DNA of 45,820 nucleotides from Selenomonadaceae bacterium (GTDB lineage: Bacteria > Bacillota > Negativicutes > Selenomonadales > Selenomonadaceae): assembly GCA_017518105.1 (NCBI GenBank), contig JAFWWC010000014.1:1-45820 (forward strand), in the 5' to 3' direction. Below are positions 40,632-45,820 of the stretch, one piece after another. Each line of letters starts with the position of its first letter. Within the stretch, counting starts at the first letter, position 1. The notes beneath the pieces are model-generated. The model did no database searches. It was given only the letters and a program-made list of their open reading frames with translations, and had not been told where the DNA came from. A program made the translations under genes and the position numbers.

Positions 40632-41844
40632 GGTGCATAACACTCCTTACAGTCTGCAAAGTCTCAATTAATCGTTCAACGTCTCGGCGCGTGTTGTAAA
40701 AGTAAAAGCTCGCCCTGCACGTCGCGTTCTGCCCAAGGTATTTCATCAGCGGCTGTGCGCAATGATGACCGGCACGAATCGCCACGCCCGCCGCGTCAAG
40801 AATCGTCGCCACGTCATGCGGGTGCACGTCCTTGACATTGAACGCCACGATACCAATCTTGTTAGCCGCCTCGCAACCGTACAGCTCCACATAGGGCAAC
40901 CGCTTAAGCTCGTCAATCGCGTAAGTCGTCAGCTCGTGTTCAATGCGTTCAATCGTCTCGAAGCCGACGCCCTGAAGATAATCAATCGCCGCGGACAAGC
41001 CCGCCGCCCCTCCGACGTTTTGCGTACCCGCCTCGAATTTCTGCGGAAGCTCGGCATAAGTCGTTGTCTGTTCTTCGACGTACTCAATCATGTCGCCGCC
41101 GCTGAGGAACGGGGGCATTGCGTCTAAGATTTCCTTCTTGCCGTAGAGGACGCCCACGCCCATCGGCGACAACATCTTATGTCCAGAGAACGCTAAAAAG
41201 TCCGCGCCGAGGTCTTGTACGTCAACGGGGATATGCGGCACCGATTGCGACCCGTCGACAACGATAACTGCGCCGACTTCGTGAGCTTTAGCCGCCAATG
41301 CCTTAATGTCGTTGACAATGCCCAAGACGTTTGAAGTTTGCGTGACGGCTAAAATCTTCGTGCGCCGTGTGAGTTTCTTGTCAATGTCCTCCGCCGATAA
41401 ATTCCCGTCCGCCGTCAGGTAAATGTAATTGAGCGTCGCGCCCGTCGCCTTAGCTACCCTCTGCCACGGCACAAGATTGGAATGGTGTTCGGCTATCGTG
41501 ATTAAAATTTCGTCGCCGCTTCGCAGGTTCGTCAAGCCGTAGCTGTAAGCGATTAGGTTAATCGACTCGGTTGCGTTCTTCGTGAAGATAATTTCCTGCG
41601 TCGACTTTGCGTTTATGAATCGAGCGACCTTGCGGCGGGCGTCCTCGTAAACCTTCGTCGCCTTAACGCTCAGTTCGTAAACACCGCGATGAGGATTGGC
41701 ATTGCAGCCGCCGTAGTAGCCGCAAATCGAACGCACGACGCTTTCAGGCTTTTGAGTGGTCGCGCTGTTGTCCAGATATGCTAGCGGGTGTCCGTTCATT
41801 CGACTGCGCAATATCGGGAAGTCGTTCAAAAAGTTTTTATCCAT
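40624..41844 (-). CDS. sufS: cysteine desulfurase SufS
   Basis: A 406-residue PLP enzyme (class V, group II) making persulfide sulfur from cysteine. PLP lysine K223 is in FSGHKMLSPMGVGVL, and the catalytic Cys C362 in RAGHHCAQPLM, with the short active-site loop of SufS. Other marks are AYLDNSATTQKPESVV and NANPHRGVYELSVKAT. AAGGAG precedes the ATG. It overlaps the nuclease gene by eight bases and feeds sufU directly downstream. Confidence 0.96.
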   Translation of the reverse strand: MDKNFLNDFPILRSRMNGHPLAYLDNSATTQKPESVVRSICGYYGGCNANPHRGVYELSVKATKVYEDARRKVARFINAKSTQEIIFTKNATESINLIAYSYGLTNLRSGDEILITIAEHHSNLVPWQRVAKATGATLNYIYLTADGNLSAEDIDKKLTRRTKILAVTQTSNVLGIVNDIKALAAKAHEVGAVIVVDGSQSVPHIPVDVQDLGADFLAFSGHKMLSPMGVGVLYGKKEILDAMPPFLSGGDMIEYVEEQTTTYAELPQKFEAGTQNVGGAAGLSAAIDYLQGVGFETIERIEHELTTYAIDELKRLPYVELYGCEAANKIGIVAFNVKDVHPHDVATILDAAGVAIRAGHHCAQPLMKYLGQNATCRASFYFYNTRRDVERLIETLQTVRSVMHLA

Positions 41845-43039
41845 AAATAAATCTCCTTAGAAGTTTTTCTATTTCCTTCATGATATTATCGACGGCGCGG
41901 GCAATGTCTTCTTGCGTCCTAAATTGCCTCAAAGTCTTGTCAACGTCATAAAAATCGATAGTGTTGTTGTGTGCGTCGTGTAACTCCGTTAATCCAATGC
42001 AACCGGCAAGTTTTTTACCTTTTTTACCTTTTTGCCAATATTCTTCGATGAAATCTTGCGGCAAAATATTTTTCCCGTCAAGAAGTCGCTTAACGTCTGT
42101 CCTTTCGCAAACACAATTATTTATGCTGTTGTCATAAATTGCAAAGTCCGCGAAGAGAGTTCTTTCACGTCTGAAATCATTTTCGCCGCCGTTGTAACAT
42201 TCTACAGCAAACAAAAGTTCCTTATCGGATTCAAAATTTATGACATTGCCGTTTGCGTCCGTGCAAAGAAAATTTATGCCCGGTGCAGAATGTCCTTTGA
42301 AAAAAAATTTTAGAATTTCGCGATGATAGGGTTGTTCGTCGCCTGCATAAAATTCGAGACGATGTTTCCGACAAAAATTTTCGTCGAAACGTTTTTCAAG
42401 TGCCGCGAAAAATTCGCGCATAATCTCTTCGACTTGTAATTGCGGCTTAGTCCTTTGAGTAATTTTACGAACGAACGATAGCAACCGCAACAGATTATCT
42501 TTGCAGTAAGAATTTTTTGGCGCATGTTGCGAGCAGTCTTCAAGCCAAGGCAAGAGTTCCGTACGGAAAGTTACCTTTATAATTTTATCTTGATGAATAG
42601 CTAAATCGCCGCTATCGCCGTAGCCCGTATTGGTTGCGCTTGTTCTTTCGGGAAAATATCCTTGCAAGGTTAAGTAATAAAGTATGGGTGGCTCGCTTAA
42701 TGAATGTTTATCGGTGTAAAGTTGAGCTTCGTATAGATAATTGTCGCATTGACCTTTGTGACTACCAGATTCTATCTTGACTTCGATTGGAATGAAACGG
42801 CGCGATGTTATAATTGCCAAATCCATTTTTTTCGCTTTTTGGGGAGGAATGTTTAATTTTTCTGCTAAGAGCTTTGCTGGGTATTGCCCATGAACTTCCG
42901 CGCTATCCAATTCTGCCGCAGTCATCTCAAGGCGTAGAACATGTTTATCAAATAACTCAAGGTAAAGCCGCCCGCGTTCGCGATTTACTTCGGGTGATAA
43001 AAGCTCGTACATCCGTCCAGTTAATTCTCGCTCAGTCAT
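41837..43039 (-). CDS. PD-(D/E)XK nuclease-superfamily protein
   Basis: A 400-residue protein with a PD-(D/E)xK core near residues 70-95: KMDLAIITSRRFIPIEVKIES, giving the D and E-x-K, followed by SHKGQCDNYLYEAQLY, as in the PDDEXK_4 group. The rest is helical with a C-terminal domain around SDKELLFAVECYNGG that may bind nucleic acid. The function of this group is not established; it occurs alone or with phage-defence genes. ATG follows CGGAGG. It is the first gene of the operon and its stop overlaps the sufS start. Confidence 0.8.
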   Translation of the reverse strand: MTERELTGRMYELLSPEVNRERGRLYLELFDKHVLRLEMTAAELDSAEVHGQYPAKLLAEKLNIPPQKAKKMDLAIITSRRFIPIEVKIESGSHKGQCDNYLYEAQLYTDKHSLSEPPILYYLTLQGYFPERTSATNTGYGDSGDLAIHQDKIIKVTFRTELLPWLEDCSQHAPKNSYCKDNLLRLLSFVRKITQRTKPQLQVEEIMREFFAALEKRFDENFCRKHRLEFYAGDEQPYHREILKFFFKGHSAPGINFLCTDANGNVINFESDKELLFAVECYNGGENDFRRERTLFADFAIYDNSINNCVCERTDVKRLLDGKNILPQDFIEEYWQKGKKGKKLAGCIGLTELHDAHNNTIDFYDVDKTLRQFRTQEDIARAVDNIMKEIEKLLRRFIYG

Positions 43040-43067
43040 TTTGAAAACCTCCGATAATTTTTTCTAC

Positions 43068-43096
43068 ATTGTAGCGGCGCAAGTCAAATTACGCAA
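43068..43096 (-). promoter_or_regulatory. promoter of the nuclease-suf-prfA operon
   Basis: Minus strand TTGCGT (43096-43091), 17-base spacer, TACAAT (43073-43068), about 30 bases before the nuclease ATG. Confidence 0.55.
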
Positions 43097-43104
43097 CTAA
43101 AAAA

Positions 43105-43130
43105 GCACCGGAGGTTTTTGTCCCCGATGC
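43105..43130 (-). terminator. terminator after the GT17-type gene
   Basis: On the minus strand GCATCGG and CCGGTGC pair over 7 bp with one wobble, followed by TTTTTT. It isolates the nuclease operon from the upstream lysC-glycosyltransferase genes. Confidence 0.75.
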
Positions 43131-43136
43131 CTTGTC

Positions 43137-44009
43137 TTAGCCTCTGACGAAGTGCGGATATTTCTTTATGAAGTCCTTTAGAGCAGGCAACTTAATTTCG
43201 TTTAAATCGCATGGCTCGAACTTTGCGCCGCCGAGAAGATATTTGCCGCTCTTCATTGCCTCTTCCAAAAAATCTTTGTCGGCGTCCGAGTAATTTTTAA
43301 AGTCTGGACCAGAGCGAACCTTCTGCCAAAACTTTTCAATGCCGCCCATGCTTGAGAAATGCCAGCCACCCTCTAAGATACGCGGCAAGGTTATTCGAGA
43401 ATCTCTAAAGGCTTGCGGCGATGTCATATGCTTAAACTTGCCGATGACCGTTCCTGACCACGGAAGGTCGCGATTGACCCAATCAAAATAATAGCTATGG
43501 AAAACTTGCTGACAGCCCACGGGGCTTAGGTCTAGGAAGTTGTTAATCCTCATGCCGCTATGAAACGGTACCAACTGATTCTTCGTAAAAGGCGTCGTGT
43601 CATAAAACGCAATGAAGTCTACAAACTTAGTCGGGTCTGTGAAGCTCTCGCGAATCGTCTTGACTATTGCCGGATTTGGAATCTCATCAAGGTCGCTAAT
43701 CATAATCAAATCGTCTGGTTCGGCGTCGACTAAGCCCTTGGCGATGTTATTGCGCTGATTGTTTTCAATCGACCAATCGCCTGCGCCCTTATACTCAACA
43801 ACCGAAGTATCCATTAGGTAACTAATCTTCGACAAGTAAGGTTCGTAATCGTGAATGTGTTCGTAGAAGTTGAACGGCTTGGGCTCGTTTGCATGGGTTT
43901 TATCCGCCTCGACGATAACGAACCTGTCGACGACATCATAAAGGCTAGCCAGCCTAAGCTCCAAAAGCTCCAGCTCGTTGAAGAACGTAAAGCAATCGTA
44001 AATCTTCAT
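43137..44009 (-). CDS. GT17-family glycosyltransferase
   Basis: A 290-residue protein beginning MKIYDCFTFFNELELLELRL, the signature of family 17 (eukaryotic bisecting GlcNAc transferase relatives). DLIMISDLDEIPNP carries a D-x-D-like metal site (about 95-105) and GGWHFSSMGGIEKFWQK is another conserved block. In bacteria such enzymes decorate capsule or LPS-like polymers. SD CAGGTAAG, ATG six bases after lysC, so it is expressed with lysC, without obvious functional link. Confidence 0.9.
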   Translation of the reverse strand: MKIYDCFTFFNELELLELRLASLYDVVDRFVIVEADKTHANEPKPFNFYEHIHDYEPYLSKISYLMDTSVVEYKGAGDWSIENNQRNNIAKGLVDAEPDDLIMISDLDEIPNPAIVKTIRESFTDPTKFVDFIAFYDTTPFTKNQLVPFHSGMRINNFLDLSPVGCQQVFHSYYFDWVNRDLPWSGTVIGKFKHMTSPQAFRDSRITLPRILEGGWHFSSMGGIEKFWQKVRSGPDFKNYSDADKDFLEEAMKSGKYLLGGAKFEPCDLNEIKLPALKDFIKKYPHFVRG

Positions 44010-44015
44010 TGCGGC

Positions 44016-45251
44016 TTACCTGTCTGGGAAGAACTCATCATGAATGCTGTTGACTGCCTCAGTTACCTGCGAGCCCTTGACTAAGCATGAAACGCTTATC
44101 TCCGACGTGCTGATAATGTCAATGTTCACGTCGGCGCGGGCGAGTGCACCAAACATTCTAGCGGCAAAACCCGGACTGCCTAACATGCCCGCACCCACGA
44201 TTGAAACCTTAGCCATATCCTCTTCGACGAGAACCGACGCCGCATGAATCTTTTCGCTAGCCACGCCGATAACCTTTTTTGCTTCGGGCAGGTCGTCAAG
44301 ATTAATCGTAAAAACAATGTCGTTTATGTTGCGGTCGATGTTGCGTATGCTCTGAACAATCATATCGATAGAAATATTTGCCTCGGCGAGAGCCTGGAAA
44401 AGCGTATGGGCAATGCCCGGACTATTCGGCACGCCGATAACTGAAATCTTCGCAACCTTCATATCGTGAGCCACGCCGCGTATCTCAAAATCTTTTTCCT
44501 CCAAGGTATAATCCTCCCTGATAATCGTGCCCGCCTCCTTAGTGAAGGTCGAGCGAACGTGAATAGGCATGTTGAAGAATTGCCCCATCTCCACCGAACG
44601 CGGCTGCATAACTCCCGCGCCGAGGCGAGCCATCTCCAACATTTCGGCATAGGTAATTTCTTTCATCTTGCGAGCGTTCTTTACAATGCGTGGGTCAGCC
44701 GAGTAAACGCCGTCAACGTCAGTGAAAATTTCGCACTCGTCAGCCTTAAGCGCACCCGCCAGAGCAACGGCAGAAGTATCCGAGCCGCCGCGCCCCAATG
44801 TCACGGGGTCGCCGAACTTGTCCGCGCCTTGAAAGCCGGCTACGACGACGACTTGCCCTTTGTTAAGTTCGTCATGCACGCGCTTAGGTTTGATTCCGAG
44901 TATCCTGCCTTTGGTGTGCACGGAATTTGTCCTCATGCCCACTTGCGCCCCCGTCAAGGAAATTGCTGGTTGCCCCAACTTTTTAAACGCCATAGCCAAC
45001 AGTGCAATCGAGACTTGCTCGCCGGTTGTTAGGAGCATGTCGAGTTCCCGCAGATAATTTCCCTTGTAAGGTTGCGTGTCGATGCCGCCCGCCAAAGCTA
45101 TCAAGTCGTCGGTCGTCTTGCCCATTGCCGAGACTACTACAACAACTTTATCGTCGGACTTCTTCTCGGCAAGGATTCTCTTTGCCACCGCCAAAATTTT
45201 ATCAGTCGTCGCAACCGAAGAGCCGCCGAATTTCTTTACAATCAGAGCCAT
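44016..45251 (-). CDS. lysC: aspartate kinase
   Basis: A 411-residue enzyme forming aspartyl phosphate for lysine, threonine and methionine synthesis. VKKFGGSSVATTDKI is the N-terminal kinase motif, followed by TLGRGGSDTSAVALA, and FTDVDGVYSADPRIV. Two ACT domains follow from about 265 (ISVIGVPNSPGIAHTLFQAL and VSIVGAGMLGSPGFAARMF), the LysC type controlled by lysine or threonine. ATG at 45251 lies eight bases after AAGGAGG. No lysine riboswitch is visible in the short upstream space. Confidence 0.96.
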   Translation of the reverse strand: MALIVKKFGGSSVATTDKILAVAKRILAEKKSDDKVVVVVSAMGKTTDDLIALAGGIDTQPYKGNYLRELDMLLTTGEQVSIALLAMAFKKLGQPAISLTGAQVGMRTNSVHTKGRILGIKPKRVHDELNKGQVVVVAGFQGADKFGDPVTLGRGGSDTSAVALAGALKADECEIFTDVDGVYSADPRIVKNARKMKEITYAEMLEMARLGAGVMQPRSVEMGQFFNMPIHVRSTFTKEAGTIIREDYTLEEKDFEIRGVAHDMKVAKISVIGVPNSPGIAHTLFQALAEANISIDMIVQSIRNIDRNINDIVFTINLDDLPEAKKVIGVASEKIHAASVLVEEDMAKVSIVGAGMLGSPGFAARMFGALARADVNIDIISTSEISVSCLVKGSQVTEAVNSIHDEFFPDR

Positions 45252-45292
45252 GCGTCCATCCTCCTTCGTACAGCTCAATAATCAAAAGGAAA

Positions 45293-45317
45293 GCGACTCC
45301 GCCCGAAACGGAATCGC
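45293..45317 (-). terminator. terminator before lysC
   Basis: On the minus strand GCGATTCCG and CGGAGTCGC pair over 9 bp with one wobble, followed by TTTCCTTTT. It ends the small gene at 45342. Confidence 0.65.
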
Positions 45318-45341
45318 CCAAAATTTTCAAGTCCGAGCCGA

Positions 45342-45596
45342 TTATTTCTTAGCCTGGTTCTTGGTGATTTTTTCGGAGCCTTTCGCGGGAGCGGGTGCCA
45401 TCAATGTTTGGAAAATGTCCGTCAAGGCAACCGTCACGACGCCGAGCACGTCTTTAAGCACTGCATTATACAGGTCGCCGCCGTCAGTCACGCCGCGTCC
45501 GTTTGCCGTGATAAAAAATTTCTTCGGGTGGTCACTAGCCTTCAGTGCCGCGTCGATTTTCTCCGCTATCATTTGCGCAAGTTGTTCTTTATCCAT
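45342..45596 (-). CDS. small protein of unknown function
   Basis: An 84-residue protein, MDKEQLAQMIAEKIDAALK..., with SDHPKKFFITANGRGVTDGGDLYNAVLKDVLGVVTVALTDIFQTLM and a Lys-rich tail. It could be a helix-turn-helix-free nucleoid-type or structural protein, but I do not recognise a family. ATG at 45596 has GGGAG upstream. It lies between an IS element end and lysC with its own terminator. Confidence 0.6.
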   Translation of the reverse strand: MDKEQLAQMIAEKIDAALKASDHPKKFFITANGRGVTDGGDLYNAVLKDVLGVVTVALTDIFQTLMAPAPAKGSEKITKNQAKK

Positions 45597-45689
45597 GTTT
45601 TTCACTCCCAATCTATTTTCCTGTCAACTTCAACGTGCCGAATAAAATTCCTGCAGTTGTGTTCTACTTTTCTTTTGCTCACGTGAATG

Positions 45690-45820
45690 TACAATGTAAG
45701 TGCAACAGATAGAAAAGCTCATAGTTTCCTGCTAAGATATTTATAACTCAAAAAGAAAGCAGGGAGCACCATGAGTTACAAGCATCTTAGCATAACGGAA
45801 CGCGAATTGCTACTGATTCA
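45690..45820 (+). mobile_element. left end of an IS30-type insertion sequence (partial)
   Basis: From about 45690 (GTACAATGTAAGTGCAACAG) the sequence looks like an IS30-family terminal repeat, followed by a transposase start at 45771. The right end lies outside the window, so the exact border and any target duplication cannot be seen. Confidence 0.6.
45771..45820 (+). CDS. IS30-family transposase, N-terminus (partial)
   Basis: ATG at 45771 with GGGAG eight bases upstream. The first 16 residues, MSYKHLSITERELLLI, match the N-terminus of IS30-type transposases, where a helix-turn-helix follows. The rest is cut off by the window edge. Confidence 0.75.
   Translation, partial: MSYKHLSITERELLLI

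Noticed and set aside
41837..43039. Restriction enzyme partner of the EcoRI-type methyltransferase
   Set aside because: It is not EcoRI-like, lies two genes away, and no recognition domain is evident, so it is kept as an independent nuclease-fold protein with only a possible link.
45252..45341. Lysine riboswitch before lysC
   Set aside because: Only about 90 bases are available and they contain a terminator for the upstream gene, not the large five-stem lysine aptamer.
1..45820. tRNA, rRNA or prophage genes
   Set aside because: No tRNA cloverleaf, rRNA segment or phage structural gene cluster was recognised in the window.

Overview
The window looks like the chromosome of a non-sporulating, anaerobic low-GC-lineage bacterium of the Negativicutes, probably Selenomonadaceae-like. 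This is inferred from three things. The cell-division/tRNA cluster divIC - S1-domain protein - tilS - hpt - ftsH matches the Firmicutes order but lacks sporulation genes. Flavodoxin, HemW and a class III ribonucleotide-reductase-like glycyl-radical protein fit anaerobiosis. Shine-Dalgarno sequences are strong, and several start codons (mreB, rpsF, ftsH, tilS and others) appear to be TTG. I could not run a search, so family names rest on motifs read by eye.

Layout. 1-976: tail of an unknown gene facing rbgA. 1062-7338 (minus): mreB followed without a visible terminator by four tandem paralogous binding lipoproteins, one permease and one ABC ATPase, an uptake system with several binding proteins. 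7556-8538 (plus): rpsF-ssb-rpsR. 8591-12068: a solitary PilO-like gene converging on a two-gene accessory module (LRAT-like/coiled-coil protein plus lectin-like/coiled-coil protein), then about 0.4 kb of gene-free DNA with palindromes. 12541-15295: small membrane protein, 3D-domain cell-wall protein with a structured leader, VanX-like dipeptidase, 5-formyl-THF cyclo-ligase, yajC. 15359-20206: ftsH-(secreted protein)-hpt-tilS-S1-divIC. 20379-23741: secreted protein, then a small DMT protein, a helical protein, an ABC-2 permease and a Znu-type ATPase. 23759-29219 (minus): glycosyltransferase, ArsB/NhaD-type carrier, small protein, glnS, HD hydrolase. 29372-31525: flavodoxin, GNAT, MscS channel.

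31532-32562 is the most striking locus. A short gene for a stand-alone glycyl-radical-like domain (NrdD C-terminal type) is split by a 746-nt group I intron carrying an HNH homing endonuclease. P1, P10, P7 and the terminal G can be read directly, and splicing restores the RRITG|YLVG motif exactly at the radical-glycine codon.

32622-45820: DUF3298-type secreted protein, ABC-F ATPase with an intergenic-type repeat inside its coding frame, SGNH esterase; then a minus-strand operon PD-(D/E)XK nuclease - sufS - sufU - EcoRI-type DNA methyltransferase - prfA - hemW - yigZ, in which a nuclease and a methyltransferase are interleaved with housekeeping genes; a GT17-type glycosyltransferase, lysC, a small protein, and the left end of an IS30-type element cut by the window edge.

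Other points worth attention: the four binding proteins appear to be circularly permuted; the amino-acid-type ABC ATPase carries a C-terminal RsbW-like ATPase domain; the LRAT gene has an ideal internal translation start; and at three places a terminator-like hairpin abuts the Shine-Dalgarno of the next gene.
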